From positions 997,431 through 1,061,430 of the forward strand of contig NZ_LT605203.1 in NCBI RefSeq assembly GCF_900089495.1: DNA of 64,000 nt. The letters run 5' to 3'. The DNA comes from Thiomonas sp. X19. GTDB lineage: Bacteria > Pseudomonadota > Gammaproteobacteria > Burkholderiales > Burkholderiaceae_C. The position numbers and the translations under genes are program-made. The notes under the pieces are model-generated. The model saw nothing but the letters and a program-made list of their open reading frames with translations, did no database searches and was not told the DNA's origin. How positions within the stretch are numbered: the first letter of the stretch is position 1; every line of letters begins with the position of its first letter. Positions 42,570 to 52,795 of this stretch are shown piece after piece.

Positions 42570-42865
42570 CGCGGCTGAACCTGCTGCTGCTGCTCATCGC
42601 CATGGCCAGCGCCATGCTCGTGGTGCGGGCGCAGTACGAGGCGCGGCGCACCTTTGCCGCGCTCGACGCGGCGCAGCAGCGGGCGATGCAACTGCAACTC
42701 GACCACGACCGCCTGCAGGTGGAAGTGCGCGCACTCTCCGTGCCCGGGCGCATCGAGGAGCTGGCGCGCAACACCCTGGGGCTGGTGCCGGTCACGCCGG
42801 CGCGGACCGACTACATCAGCGCCGCGCGGCTGCCCAGCCTGCCGGCATCCATTCCCACGCGATGA
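42566..42865 (+). CDS. ftsL: Cell division protein FtsL
   Basis: A 99-residue bitopic protein with one N-terminal helix (LNLLLLLIAMASAMLVVRAQ) and a periplasmic coiled coil, followed by ELARNTLGLVPV, the conserved end of FtsL. It acts with FtsB and FtsQ to activate FtsWI. It overlaps rsmH and ftsI by 4 bases each. Confidence 0.93.
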   Translation: MTRLNLLLLLIAMASAMLVVRAQYEARRTFAALDAAQQRAMQLQLDHDRLQVEVRALSVPGRIEELARNTLGLVPVTPARTDYISAARLPSLPASIPTR

Positions 42866-44736
42866 AGCTCATGAAAAAACGCGCGGCCGCCTCAAGTTTT
42901 CGCATTCCTCTCGGTGGGAGGTTGCTGCAAGGCAGCGGCCTGGGGGCGTTTTCATCGCGCAACCTCGGTCCGGCTCCGCGCCAGACGCACAGCAGTCCGC
43001 TGTTGCGCCTGCGCCTGCCGCCCGGGCGCGCCTGGCTGGTCAAGGGCCTGCTCTACCTCGCCTTCATCGCCCTGATCGGGCGGGCGCTGTGGGTGCAGGT
43101 CATCACCACCAACTTCTACCAGCAGCAGGGTGATCTGCGCTTCATCCGCACCATCGAGCTGCCCGCGATGCGCGGGCGCATTCTCGATCGCCACGGCAAT
43201 ATTCTGGCCTCCAGCATCCCCGTCAAAACCATCTGGGCCGACCCCGAAACCCTGGAGGCCGATCCGCGCAAGGTGGCCGAGCTGGCGCAACTGCTCGAGC
43301 TCAACGCGGCCGAACTGCAGCGTCGCCTGAGCCTGGACAGGCAGTTCGTGTATGTGAAGCGCCAGGTCGACATCGACACCGCGCGCAAGGTGCAGGCGCT
43401 GGGCATCAAGGGCATCTATTTCTCTCCCAGCTACAAGCGCTACTACCCCGAAGGTTCGGCCGCGGCGCAGCTGGTGGGCTTTACCGACCTGGAGAACCAG
43501 GGCCAGGCCGGCGTCGAACTCACGTTCCAGAAAGACCTGGCCGGCCATTCGGGTACGCGCAAGGTCATGCGCGACCGCCTCGGCAATGTGATCGAGGACG
43601 TCGGTGGCGGCGTGCCCCCGGTGAACGGCGACGACGTGCAACTGTCGATCGACAGCAAGATCCAGTACCTCACCTACCAGGCCTTGAAAGATGCGGTGGT
43701 GAACAACAAGGCCAAGAACGGCAGCGCCGTGGTGCTCGACGCCACCAACGGCCAGGTGCTGGCCATGGCCAACTACCCCAGCTTCGATCCCAACCATCGC
43801 CGCAACATGACCCAGTCGGACATGCGCAACTACGCGCTGACCGACACCTTCGAGCCCGGCTCGGTGATGAAGCCCATCACCATTGCCGCCGCGCTGCAGG
43901 CGGGCGTGGTGACGCCGCAGACCGAGTTCCACACGGCGCCCGGCTGCCTCAACGTCTACGGCAACAACATCTGCGACGACTTGGACAACGGCACCATCGC
44001 GCTGCCCCAGGTCATCCAGTATTCCAGCAACGTGGCGACGAGCAAGATCGTCATGCGCATGAATCCGCGCATCCAGTGGGATATGTACACCGCGGTCGGC
44101 CTCGGCCAGCGTCCGCAGGTGCCGTTTCCGGGCGCGGCCAGCGGTCTGGTGCGGCCGTGGGAGAAATGGCGTCCGATCGACGCCGTGACCCAGGGCTTCG
44201 GCTACGGCATCTCGGTCTCCACCTTCCAGTTGGCGCATGCCTATCTGTTGTTCGCCAACCATGGCCGCATCATTCCGGCAACCCTGTTGAAAAGCACCGC
44301 CACACCGCAAGGCGTGCAAGTGGTGTCGCCGCTGGTGGCGCGTGAGATGCGCAGCATGCTGGCCTTGGTCACGCAGCAAGGCGGTACCGCACCCGGCGCC
44401 GCCGTGCCGGGTTACACCACCGGGGGCAAGACCGGCACCGCCTGGATCTGGAAGGGCAAGGGCTACGACAAGCACCTGTTCCGCGCCCAGTTCGTCGGCA
44501 TGGCACCCATCGGCCATCCACGCATCGTCATGGCCATCTCGGTCGACCAGCCCAGCGGCGGCAAGCATTTCGGCGGCGACGTCTCGGCTCCGGTGTTCGC
44601 CAGCGTGGCGCCGCAGGCGCTGCGCATCCTCGGCGTGCCGCCGGACCTGCCGGTCAAGCCCGATGTGGCCCCGGCCATCACCGCCGCCGCCCAGCCCTCC
44701 AAGCCCGCAAGCGCACTCCACAAGGAGGGTGCGTGA
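42862..44736 (+). CDS. ftsI: Peptidoglycan D,D-transpeptidase FtsI (PBP3) with a repeat-derived N-terminus
   Basis: A 624-residue septal class B penicillin-binding protein. The cytoplasmic part is long and starts MKLMKKRAAASSFRIPLGGR, encoded by a copy of the dispersed repeat (42871-42948). The TM helix is LVKGLLYLAFIALIGRALWV (about residues 53-75). The transpeptidase domain shows SxxK in EPGSVMKPITI, SxN in QYSSNVATSK and KTG in TTGGKTGTAW. The ATG at 42862 overlaps the ftsL stop; an internal ATG at 42871 is also possible. The start before the repeat is favoured by the overlap. Confidence 0.95.
   Translation: MKLMKKRAAASSFRIPLGGRLLQGSGLGAFSSRNLGPAPRQTHSSPLLRLRLPPGRAWLVKGLLYLAFIALIGRALWVQVITTNFYQQQGDLRFIRTIELPAMRGRILDRHGNILASSIPVKTIWADPETLEADPRKVAELAQLLELNAAELQRRLSLDRQFVYVKRQVDIDTARKVQALGIKGIYFSPSYKRYYPEGSAAAQLVGFTDLENQGQAGVELTFQKDLAGHSGTRKVMRDRLGNVIEDVGGGVPPVNGDDVQLSIDSKIQYLTYQALKDAVVNNKAKNGSAVVLDATNGQVLAMANYPSFDPNHRRNMTQSDMRNYALTDTFEPGSVMKPITIAAALQAGVVTPQTEFHTAPGCLNVYGNNICDDLDNGTIALPQVIQYSSNVATSKIVMRMNPRIQWDMYTAVGLGQRPQVPFPGAASGLVRPWEKWRPIDAVTQGFGYGISVSTFQLAHAYLLFANHGRIIPATLLKSTATPQGVQVVSPLVAREMRSMLALVTQQGGTAPGAAVPGYTTGGKTGTAWIWKGKGYDKHLFRAQFVGMAPIGHPRIVMAISVDQPSGGKHFGGDVSAPVFASVAPQALRILGVPPDLPVKPDVAPAITAAAQPSKPASALHKEGA
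42871..42948 (+). repeat. Dispersed GC-rich repeat at the ftsI start
   Basis: This 78-bp stretch aligns along its whole length with each unit at 13671-13832: both start ATGA(G/A)(G/A)AA and end GGCAGCGGCCTGGGGGCG or nearly so. Here it is read in the sense that gives MKKRAAASSFRIPLGG, whereas in the GTPase gene the opposite strand is coding. Confidence 0.8.
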
Positions 44737-47663
44737 GCGCCGCGCCCGGCTCCGTCGGCGCCGTGCTGCATGCCGTGCGTGCCGCCGCGGTTCCAGCCGG
44801 GGCAGCCTGGACTTGCGACTCGCGCCAGGTGCAAGCCGGCGATCTGTTCATCGCCTGGCCCGGCGCCGCCAGCGATGGACGGCGCCATCTGCCCGAGGCC
44901 TTCGCCCGTGGCGCCGTGGCCGCCCTGGTGGAGGACGACGGTGCCGATGGCTTCGATCTGCCGCCCGCCACGCTGCGCGTGCGCGGCCTGAAAGCGCTGG
45001 CCGGCGAACTTGCCGCCGCCTGGTACGGCCAGCCCTCGCGCCACATGACCGTGCTGGCCATCACCGGCACCAATGGCAAGACTTCCTGCGCACTCTGGGC
45101 GGCGCAGGCGCTGGCCGCCGCCGGCAAGCCTTGCGGCGTGGTCGGCACCCTGGGCGTGGGCCTGCCCGGCGCGCTGCAAGCCACCGGCCTGACCACACCC
45201 GACCCGGTGCGCCTGCAGCGCGAACTGGCGGCGATGCTGGCGCAGGGGGTGCGCCATGTCGCCCTCGAAGCCTCGTCCATCGGCATCGAGGAAGGGCGCC
45301 TCGCTGGCCTGCAGGTTCACACCGCCGGCTTCACCAATCTGACGCAAGACCATCTCGACTACCACGGCGATATGGCCGCCTATGCCGTCGCCAAGCGCCG
45401 CTTGTTCGACGCCCACGCGCTGCAAGCCGCGGTGCTCAACATCGACGACGCCATGGGCGCAGCCCTGGCGCAACACACGGCGCAGCGTGGCATGCGCGTC
45501 ATCACCACCGCGCTGGACCAGCCTGCCGACTGGCGGGCCGAGCTTGCCGACACGCCCACTGGCATGGCCGTCGAGTTGTGCCACGCCGCGCAGCGGGCGC
45601 AGGTTGCGCTGCCGTTGGTCGGGCGCTTCAACGCCGCCAATGTGCTGGTCGTGTGCGGCCTGCTGCAAAGCTGCGGTCTGGGCTTCGAGGTCATCGTGCA
45701 GGCGCTTGGCGCCATCGCCCCGCCACCCGGGCGCATGCAGTTGATGGGTGGACGCGACGCGCCGCTGGTGGTGGTGGACTACGCCCACACCCCCGATGCC
45801 ATCGCCCAGGCGCTGCAGGCCTTGCGCCCCGCAGCGCAGGCGCGTGGCGGCAAACTGTGGTGCCTGCTGGGTGCCGGTGGTGACCGCGACCGCAGCAAAC
45901 GCGCGCCGATGGCCGCCGCTGCCGAAGGCTTGGCCGACCGTGTCGTGCTGACCAGCGACAACCCGCGCAGCGAAGCGCCGCAAGCCATCCTCGACGACCT
46001 GCTGCAAGGCTTGGTCGCGCCGGTGCAGGGCCTGGTCGTGGCCGACCGCGCCCAGGCCATCGCCGAAACCGTGGCCCATGCCGCTGCTGCGGATGTCGTG
46101 CTGCTGGCCGGCAAGGGGCATGAGACGACGCAGGAACAAGACGGACGCAAGGCGCCGTTCTCGGATGTGTTCCATGCCCGCCTCGCCCTGGCGCAGCGCG
46201 GCGGCGGGTTGTTCGCCCTGCGCGAACTGCAGGCCTGGGTCGGTGGCCGATTGCATGGCGATGCGCTCACGCCGATCACCCGCGTTTGCACCGACACCCG
46301 CAGCCTGCGCCCTGGCGACCTATTCGTCGCGCTGCGCGGCGAACGCTTCGACGCCCACGACTTCCTGCCCCAGGCGGCGGCAGCCGGCGCTGCTGCCGTG
46401 CTGGCCGAACGCGGCGTGGCGCCATGCGGCTTGCCCGGCGTGGAAGTGGCCGGCAGCCTGCAGGCACTGGGCCGGCTTAGCCAAGCCTGGCGCCGCCAGC
46501 AAGGCGCCATGGCGCTCGCCGCCGTCACCGGCAGCAACGGCAAGACCACGGTGACGCAAATGATCGCCGCCATCCTCGCCGCCTGGCTGGGCGAGGACGG
46601 GCGCTTGGCGACGCAAGGCAACTTCAACAACGAGGTCGGCCTGCCGCTCACCTTGCTGCGCCTGCAGCCGCAGCACCTGGCCGGGGTGGTGGAGCTGGGC
46701 ATGAACCACCCGGGCGAAGTGGCGCGGCTGGCGGCCATCGCCGAGCCGACCGTCGCGCTGGTCAACAACGCGCAGCGCGAGCACCAGGAATTCATGCACA
46801 CGGTGGAAGCCGTGGCACGCGAGAACGGCAGCGTGCTCGCCGCGCTCGCGCCGAGCGGCGTCGCCGTCTACCCCGCCAGCGACGGCTATGCGCCGCTATG
46901 GCAGTCGCTGGCCGCAGGGCGCCGCCTCATGCGCTTCGCGCTGCACGAGGTGACCGAGGCGCCGCCCGCCGCCGAGGTCAGTGGCTGGGCCGAGATGGCC
47001 TATCAGGCAGCCGCGAACGCCGAGCCGGGCATGCGCTTGCACCTGCGCTCACCTGCAGGCGAAGCCCGCGTGCAGTTGCAGGTGATGGGCGCGCACAACG
47101 CGCACAACGCCCTGGCCGCAGCGGCCGCGGCGCTGGCTTGCGGCGCCCCGCTCGACGCGGTGGTGGCCGGGCTGGAGACGTTCCGCCCGGTGGCTGGGCG
47201 CATGCAGCGCAGCCGGCTCGAGCTGCCCGGCGGACATGTCATCAGCTTGATCGACGACAGCTACAACGCCAACCCGGATTCGGTGCGCGCCGCGATCGAC
47301 GCCCTCGCCGCACTGCCCGGGCGCCGCCTGCTGGTGCTGGGCGATATGGGTGAGGTCGGCACGCAAGGTCCGGCGTTTCACGCCGAGGCCGGCAGCCATG
47401 CCGCCGCACGCCGCATCGACGCCGTCTGGGCCGTTGGCGGTCTCGCGCGTCATGTGGCCGATGCCGCGGGGCAGGGTGGTGTCGCGGTGCGCCACGCGGC
47501 AAATGTCGAGGCCTTGGCGGTCGATGTCGCCGCGCTGCAGGGTTTCGACGCGGTGTTGGTGAAGGGCTCGCGCTTCATGCGCATGGAGCGGGTGGTGCGC
47601 GCGCTGCAGGGCTTGGGCACGCTGCCGAGCGCCGGCGCGAAGGAGGCCAGTCATGCTGCATAG
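44733..47663 (+). CDS. murE-murF: MurE-MurF fusion: UDP-MurNAc-tripeptide synthetase / D-Ala-D-Ala ligase
   Basis: A 976-residue bifunctional enzyme. Residues 1 to about 485 are MurE (adds meso-DAP): ATP loop [15 protein letters not shown] and the DAP-specific DNPR in [10 protein letters not shown]. From about 495 to the end it is MurF (adds D-Ala-D-Ala): [12 protein letters not shown], a second ATP loop [17 protein letters not shown] and [20 protein letters not shown]. Fused MurE-MurF proteins are known in Bordetella and relatives. The GTG start overlaps ftsI and the stop overlaps mraY by 11 bases. Confidence 0.96.
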   Translation: MSAAPGSVGAVLHAVRAAAVPAGAAWTCDSRQVQAGDLFIAWPGAASDGRRHLPEAFARGAVAALVEDDGADGFDLPPATLRVRGLKALAGELAAAWYGQPSRHMTVLAITGTNGKTSCALWAAQALAAAGKPCGVVGTLGVGLPGALQATGLTTPDPVRLQRELAAMLAQGVRHVALEASSIGIEEGRLAGLQVHTAGFTNLTQDHLDYHGDMAAYAVAKRRLFDAHALQAAVLNIDDAMGAALAQHTAQRGMRVITTALDQPADWRAELADTPTGMAVELCHAAQRAQVALPLVGRFNAANVLVVCGLLQSCGLGFEVIVQALGAIAPPPGRMQLMGGRDAPLVVVDYAHTPDAIAQALQALRPAAQARGGKLWCLLGAGGDRDRSKRAPMAAAAEGLADRVVLTSDNPRSEAPQAILDDLLQGLVAPVQGLVVADRAQAIAETVAHAAAADVVLLAGKGHETTQEQDGRKAPFSDVFHARLALAQRGGGLFALRELQAWVGGRLHGDALTPITRVCTDTRSLRPGDLFVALRGERFDAHDFLPQAAAAGAAAVLAERGVAPCGLPGVEVAGSLQALGRLSQAWRRQQGAMALAAVTGSNGKTTVTQMIAAILAAWLGEDGRLATQGNFNNEVGLPLTLLRLQPQHLAGVVELGMNHPGEVARLAAIAEPTVALVNNAQREHQEFMHTVEAVARENGSVLAALAPSGVAVYPASDGYAPLWQSLAAGRRLMRFALHEVTEAPPAAEVSGWAEMAYQAAANAEPGMRLHLRSPAGEARVQLQVMGAHNAHNALAAAAAALACGAPLDAVVAGLETFRPVAGRMQRSRLELPGGHVISLIDDSYNANPDSVRAAIDALAALPGRRLLVLGDMGEVGTQGPAFHAEAGSHAAARRIDAVWAVGGLARHVADAAGQGGVAVRHAANVEALAVDVAALQGFDAVLVKGSRFMRMERVVRALQGLGTLPSAGAKEASHAA

Positions 47664-48831
47664 CCTGGCCATGTGGTTGATGAGCGTTTCGCCCGAGCTG
47701 CGGTTTTTCCGGGTGTTCAACTACATCACCTTCCGTGCCGTGATGAGCACGCTCACGGCGCTGTTCATCGGCCTGGCCGCCGGGCCTGCGGTGATCCGCA
47801 AGCTCACCGCGATGAAGGTGGGCCAGGCGGTGCGGCAGGACGGGCCGCAGACCCATCTGATCAAGACCGGCACCCCCACCATGGGCGGGGTGCTCATCCT
47901 CATCGCCATCACCGCCTCCACGCTGCTGTGGATGGACTTGTCCAACCGCTTCGTCTGGCTCGTGCTCATCGTCATGCTGGGTTTCGGCGCCATCGGCTGG
48001 GCCGACGATTACCGCAAGGTGGTCTACCGCGACCCCAACGGCATGCGCTCGCGCGACAAGTATTTCTGGCAGTCGCTGATCGGCCTGCTGGCGGCGTTCT
48101 ATCTGGCGTTCGCGGTGTCGGGCAGGGGCAATGCCCAGGTGCTGCACCTGTTCGTCGAATGGCTCAAGAGCGGCCTGTCCATGCCGCTGCCGCCCGCGGC
48201 CGACCTCATCGTGCCCTTCTTCAAATCGGTGAGTTATCCGCTGGGCATGCTGGGCTTCATCCTGCTGACCTACTTCGTCATCGTCGGCTCCAGCAACGCG
48301 GTGAATCTCACCGACGGCGCCGACGGCCTGGCCATCATGCCCACGGTCATGGTGGGCGGCTCGCTGGGCGTGTTCGCCTACGTCACGGGCAACGCGGTGT
48401 TCTCCAAATACCTGCTGTTCCCCTACATCCCGGGCACGGGCGAGTTGCTCATTTTCATCGGCGCCATGGTCGGCGCCGGGCTGGCCTTCCTCTGGTACAA
48501 CGCCTACCCGGCGCAGGTGTTCATGGGTGACGTTGGTGCGCTGGCGCTGGGCGCCGCTTTGGGCACCATTGCCGTGATCGTGCGGCAAGAGATCGTGCTG
48601 TTCATCATGGGCGGGGTGTTCGTCGCCGAAACCGTGTCGGTGATGATCCAGGTGACGTATTTCAAGTACACCAAAAAGAAATACGGGCAAGGCCGGCGCA
48701 TTTTCAAGATGGCGCCGCTGCACCACCACTTCGAGCAACTCGGGGTGAAGGAATCGCAGGTGGTGATCCGCTTCTGGATCGTCACCATGATGTTGTGTCT
48801 CGCTGGCCTCGCCAGCCTGAAGCTGCGGTGA
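47653..48831 (+). CDS. mraY: Phospho-N-acetylmuramoyl-pentapeptide transferase
   Basis: A 392-residue polytopic membrane enzyme making lipid I from UDP-MurNAc-pentapeptide and undecaprenyl phosphate. Conserved motifs are [10 protein letters not shown], the catalytic GWADDYRKV (about residues 115-123), [23 protein letters not shown] and [12 protein letters not shown]. The length is slightly above the usual ~360 because of a longer third cytoplasmic/periplasmic loop around residues 155-195. It starts inside the end of murE-murF. Confidence 0.97.
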   Translation: MLHSLAMWLMSVSPELRFFRVFNYITFRAVMSTLTALFIGLAAGPAVIRKLTAMKVGQAVRQDGPQTHLIKTGTPTMGGVLILIAITASTLLWMDLSNRFVWLVLIVMLGFGAIGWADDYRKVVYRDPNGMRSRDKYFWQSLIGLLAAFYLAFAVSGRGNAQVLHLFVEWLKSGLSMPLPPAADLIVPFFKSVSYPLGMLGFILLTYFVIVGSSNAVNLTDGADGLAIMPTVMVGGSLGVFAYVTGNAVFSKYLLFPYIPGTGELLIFIGAMVGAGLAFLWYNAYPAQVFMGDVGALALGAALGTIAVIVRQEIVLFIMGGVFVAETVSVMIQVTYFKYTKKKYGQGRRIFKMAPLHHHFEQLGVKESQVVIRFWIVTMMLCLAGLASLKLR

Positions 48832-48838
48832 GGGCCAG

Positions 48839-50371
48839 GTGAACCTGCGCGAGCGCACCGTCCTCGTCCTCGGCCTGGGCATTTCCGGCCTGGCGATGGC
48901 GCGCTGGTGCGCGCGCCAGGGAGCCGTCGTGCGCGTGGCCGACAGCCGCCGCCAGCCGCCGCAATTGGAGGCGCTGTGCGCCGAGTTGCCGCAGGCCATG
49001 GTGCATGCGGGTGGCATCGACGCCGGCTTGCTGGACGGGGTCGAGCTGCTCTGCGTCAGCCCTGGCATCGCCCCGAGCGACGCTGCTTTCGGCCCGCTGC
49101 TCGCCGCCGCCCGTGCCAACGGGGTCGATGCCGTCACCGAACTCGGGCTGTTCAGCGCCGCGCTGCGCGAGTTGCAGCAGGCGCAAGGTTATGCGCCGTC
49201 GCTGCTGGCCATCACCGGCACCAATGGCAAGACCACGGTCACCGCGCTCACTGCGCATCTGCTGCATGGCGCGGGGGTGGATGCGGTGGCGGCCGGCAAT
49301 ATCGGCCCGGCCATGCTGGATATGCTGGCCGAGCGGCTTGACGCCGGCCGCCTGCCCGCAGCCTGGGTGCTGGAACTCTCCAGCTTCCAGTTGCATGGTG
49401 CGGACGACTTCGCCGCCGCCGCCGCCACCGTGCTCAATGTCACGCAAGACCATCTCGACTGGCATGGCGACATGCGCGCCTACGCCGCCGACAAGGCGCG
49501 CATCTTCGGCCCGCTGCCCTGGACGCTGACCCAGCCTCCGGGGCTGATGCTGCTCAACCGCGACGACCCGCGGGTTCTCGGCATGGGCCGCGAAGGCCGC
49601 AAGCTGCAGACCTTCGGGCTCGATGCGCCGGCGCGCGCGGGTGACTGGGGCATCGCCGTCGAGCATGGCGTGGCCTGGCTGGCGCGTGCCCAAGACGTGG
49701 AGACGGAAGAGACGCAGGCGAGGATGTCCAAGCGCCGCGGCAAGGCGCGGCCGCCTGCCATCGACTTGCCTGTGAGCCTGCAAATGCTCATGCCTGCCGA
49801 CGCCTTGCGCATCCAGGGGCGGCACAACTGGGCCAACGCCCTGGCGGCGCTGGCGCTGGCCTGCAGTACCGGCACCGCGCTCGCGCCCATGCTGCACGCG
49901 CTGCGCAGCTACCGCGGCGAGCCGCATCGCATGCAGTCGCTGGGGGTGATCGAGGGCGTGGAGTGGATCGAAGACAGCAAGGGCACCAATGTCGGCGCCA
50001 CCGTTGCTGCGCTCACCGGGCTGGACCGCCCGGTGGTGCTGATCGCCGGCGGCGATGGCAAGGGTCAAGACTTCGCCCCGCTGGCGGCGGCGGCGCGGGG
50101 CCGCGTGCGTGCCGCCGTGCTGATCGGGCGTGACGCCGGCCGCATCGCCCAGGCGCTCGAAGGCGTCTGCCCCACCGAGCAGATGGCGAGTCTGGAACTG
50201 GCGACGCAGCGTGTCGCAGAACTGGCCGGCGCGGGCGATGTGGCGCTGCTCTCACCCGCCTGCGCCAGCCTCGACATGTTCCGCAACTACGCCCACCGCG
50301 CCGAGGTGTTCACCGCCTGCGTGGCCGAGTTGGCGCACGCGCGTGGCGTGATGCTGGAGGCCGCGCCATGA
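48839..50371 (+). CDS. murD: UDP-N-acetylmuramoyl-L-alanine:D-glutamate ligase
   Basis: A 510-residue Mur ligase adding D-Glu to UDP-MurNAc-L-Ala. The N-terminal TVLVLGLGISGLAMARW is the UDP-binding Rossmann loop, [18 protein letters not shown] is the ATP loop, and NLTQDH is here NVTQDHLDWH. An insertion of about 50 residues near residues 285-335 (rich in Arg, Lys and Glu) is longer than usual. The start is GTG at 48839, seven bases after mraY. Confidence 0.96.
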   Translation: MNLRERTVLVLGLGISGLAMARWCARQGAVVRVADSRRQPPQLEALCAELPQAMVHAGGIDAGLLDGVELLCVSPGIAPSDAAFGPLLAAARANGVDAVTELGLFSAALRELQQAQGYAPSLLAITGTNGKTTVTALTAHLLHGAGVDAVAAGNIGPAMLDMLAERLDAGRLPAAWVLELSSFQLHGADDFAAAAATVLNVTQDHLDWHGDMRAYAADKARIFGPLPWTLTQPPGLMLLNRDDPRVLGMGREGRKLQTFGLDAPARAGDWGIAVEHGVAWLARAQDVETEETQARMSKRRGKARPPAIDLPVSLQMLMPADALRIQGRHNWANALAALALACSTGTALAPMLHALRSYRGEPHRMQSLGVIEGVEWIEDSKGTNVGATVAALTGLDRPVVLIAGGDGKGQDFAPLAAAARGRVRAAVLIGRDAGRIAQALEGVCPTEQMASLELATQRVAELAGAGDVALLSPACASLDMFRNYAHRAEVFTACVAELAHARGVMLEAAP

Positions 50372-51606
50372 AGCTCGCCTTGCCAGCGTTCGACCGCAAG
50401 CGTGGCCAAGCCCTGCCCAAGCCCGCACCCATGCCGGTGCGCATCGGCTATGTCGGCCCGTCCGCCTCGCGCATGCTGGACTTCGACCAGAACCTGCTGT
50501 GGGTCATCGTGCTGCTGCTGGCTTTTGGCCTGGTCATGGTGTATTCGGCCACCATCGCCATTCCCGAAGACCCGCGTTTCGCCCGCTGGACCCAGTTCCA
50601 TTTCTTCTGGCGCGATCTGGCGGCGGTGTCGCTCGGCCTCATCGGCGGCTGGGTCGTGTTTCAGTTCCCGATGAAGTTCTGGGAACGCTGGGCGCCGCTG
50701 ATTTTCCTGGCCTCTCTGGCCATGCTGGCGGCCGTGCTCGTGCCGTTTCTCGGCAAGGGCGTGAATGGCTCGAGGCGCTGGATTCCGCTCGGCGTGTTCA
50801 ATTTCCAGCCATCCGAACTGGTCAAGCTCGCGACCATTCTCTATGCCGCCAATTTCATGGTGCGCAAGCAAGAGGTGAGGCAGAAGTTCAGCAAAGCCTT
50901 CCTGCCGATGGCGGCCGCGCTGGCCGTCATCGGCCTGCTGCTGCTGGCCGAGCCGGACATGGGTGCTTTCCTCGTCATCGCCTCGGTCGCCATGGTCATC
51001 CTCTACCTGGGAGGGGTGAACGGCAAGTTGTTCGCCGCGGGCACGGTGGTGCTGATCGGCGCCTTCGTGCTCATGATCGTGCTCTCGCCCTGGCGGCGCG
51101 ACCGCATCTTCGCCTACCTCAACCCCTGGGCCGAAGACAACTCCCTGGGCAGCGCCTACCAGTTGGCGCACGCGCTCATCGCCATGGGGCGTGGCCATGT
51201 CTTCGGCGTCGGCCTGGGTGGCAGCGTGGAAAAGCTGCACTACCTGCCCGAGCCGCAGACCGACTTTCTGCTCGCCATCATCGGCGAGGAACTGGGCTTC
51301 GTCGGCGTGCTGGCCGTGACCCTGGTGTTCGCCTGGATCACCAAGCGTGCCTTCGACATCGGCCGCCAGGCACTGGCCTCCGACCGCATGTTTTCTTCGC
51401 TGGTGGCGCAGGGCGTGGGCGTGCTCATCGGCGGTCAGGCCTTCATCAATATCGGCGTCAACCTCGGCCTGCTGCCCACCAAGGGCCTCACCCTGCCCCT
51501 GCTCAGTTACGGCGGCTCGGCCACGCTGATGTCGTTGCTGGCCCTGGCCATCTTGCTGCGCGTGGATTTTGAAAACCGCGTGCTCATGCGAGGGGGTCAG
51601 ATATGA
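50368..51606 (+). CDS. ftsW: Peptidoglycan glycosyltransferase FtsW
   Basis: A 412-residue SEDS-family polymerase working with FtsI at the septum. Typical helices and loops are [37 protein letters not shown], and the later [25 protein letters not shown]. The end of the protein (VLMRGGQI) is encoded in a sequence duplicated 119 bases downstream. The ATG overlaps the murD stop. Confidence 0.96.
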   Translation: MKLALPAFDRKRGQALPKPAPMPVRIGYVGPSASRMLDFDQNLLWVIVLLLAFGLVMVYSATIAIPEDPRFARWTQFHFFWRDLAAVSLGLIGGWVVFQFPMKFWERWAPLIFLASLAMLAAVLVPFLGKGVNGSRRWIPLGVFNFQPSELVKLATILYAANFMVRKQEVRQKFSKAFLPMAAALAVIGLLLLAEPDMGAFLVIASVAMVILYLGGVNGKLFAAGTVVLIGAFVLMIVLSPWRRDRIFAYLNPWAEDNSLGSAYQLAHALIAMGRGHVFGVGLGGSVEKLHYLPEPQTDFLLAIIGEELGFVGVLAVTLVFAWITKRAFDIGRQALASDRMFSSLVAQGVGVLIGGQAFINIGVNLGLLPTKGLTLPLLSYGGSATLMSLLALAILLRVDFENRVLMRGGQI

Positions 51607-51726
51607 GCATGAGCACGCGGTTTCGGTGCAGGCCAACTGGCGCGCAGCGCAAGTCATGCCGGAGCCAAAACGGGCAGCCGTCAGGCTGCGCCACACGGCT
51701 GCTCATGCGAGGAGGGCAGATATGAG
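51573..51726 (+). repeat. Duplicated ftsW end / murG start with a 17-bp hairpin
   Basis: The 26-base junction GCTCATGCGAGGGGGTCAG-ATATGAG (51582-51607) recurs as GCTCATGCGAGGAGGGCAG-ATATGAG (51701-51726). Overlapping the first copy is a perfect 17-bp inverted repeat, AAACCGCGTGCTCATGC (51573-51589) and its complement at 51607-51623. Between the two junctions runs a 40-codon open frame (51603-51725) that starts on an ATG overlapping the ftsW stop and ends in the same LMRGGQI stop as FtsW. It has no visible family and is probably a by-product. Confidence 0.75.
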
Positions 51727-52795
51727 TGCGCCGCGCACCGCCGTCATCATGGCCGGAGGCACCGGTGGCCATATCTTTCCCGGGCTGGCCGTGGGCGAGG
51801 GTTTGCGCGCCGCCGGCTGGCAGGTGCACTGGATGGGGGCGCCCGCCAGCATGGAAGCGCGGCTGGTGCCGCCTCAGGGCTATCCCATGCTGTGGGTGAA
51901 CTTCGGCGGTGTGCGTGGCAAGGGGCTGCTGACCCAATTGCTGCTGCCGCTGAAGTTGCTGCGCGCCTTCTGGCAAGCGCTGCACGCGCTGCGCCGTGTG
52001 CGCCCCGGCGTGGTGCTCGGCATGGGCGGTTACATCACCGTGCCCGGTGGCTTGATGAGCGACTGGGCCGGAGCCAAGCTGGTGCTGCATGAGCAGAACG
52101 CCGTGGCCGGCATGAGCAACCGCCTGCTGGCGCGTCTGGCCGACAGCGTGCTCACCGCTTTCCCGCACACCCTGCCCACGGGCGACTGGATCGGCAATCC
52201 GGTGCGGCAATCCATCCGCGACCTGCCCGCGCCGGCGCAACGCTACGCCGCCCGCAGCGGTCCACTGCGCATCCTGGTGGTCGGTGGCAGCCTGGGGGCG
52301 GCAGCGCTGAACGAGCGCGTGCCCCAGGCACTGGCCTTGCTCGGCGCGGCCGAGCGCCCGCAGGTGCTGCACCAGAGCGGCCGCGGACATCTGCAGAGCC
52401 TACAGCAGCGCTATGCGCGGCTTGGGTTGCAGGCCGACTGCCGCGAATTCATCGACGACATGGCGGCGGCCTACGCCGATGCCGACCTGGTCATCTGCCG
52501 CGCCGGCGCATCCACCGTGAGCGAAATCGCCTGTGCTGGAGTTGCCGCGCTGTTCGTGCCTTTCCCTCACGCGGTGGACGATCACCAGACCGCCAACGCC
52601 CGCTTCCTGGCCGAGCCGGGCGCGGCCCTGCTGATCCAGCAAACCGAACTCACACTCGAGCGCCTCGCCACCGAACTGCGCAGCCTCGACCGCCCACGCC
52701 TGTCGGCGATGGCGCAGCAGGCGCACAAGCTCGCCAAGCGCGATGCCGTGCAGCGCATCGTCGCGGCATGCGAGGCGCTGGAGAACCCGACATGA
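51722..52795 (+). CDS. murG: UDP-GlcNAc:lipid I N-acetylglucosaminyltransferase MurG
   Basis: A 357-residue GT-B glycosyltransferase making lipid II. The N-terminal [19 protein letters not shown] (from residue 10) and the C-terminal [13 protein letters not shown] and [12 protein letters not shown] are the family motifs. The ATG at 51722 gives a normal N-terminus; a longer frame to 51569 runs through the duplicated junction and has no similarity. It overlaps the stop of murC start by ATGA at the 3' end. Confidence 0.96.
   Translation: MSAPRTAVIMAGGTGGHIFPGLAVGEGLRAAGWQVHWMGAPASMEARLVPPQGYPMLWVNFGGVRGKGLLTQLLLPLKLLRAFWQALHALRRVRPGVVLGMGGYITVPGGLMSDWAGAKLVLHEQNAVAGMSNRLLARLADSVLTAFPHTLPTGDWIGNPVRQSIRDLPAPAQRYAARSGPLRILVVGGSLGAAALNERVPQALALLGAAERPQVLHQSGRGHLQSLQQRYARLGLQADCREFIDDMAAAYADADLVICRAGASTVSEIACAGVAALFVPFPHAVDDHQTANARFLAEPGAALLIQQTELTLERLATELRSLDRPRLSAMAQQAHKLAKRDAVQRIVAACEALENPT

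Noticed and set aside
51603..51725. 40-codon open frame between ftsW and murG as a real gene
   Set aside because: It exists because the ftsW/murG junction is duplicated; no family, no independent ribosome-binding site beyond the duplicated one.
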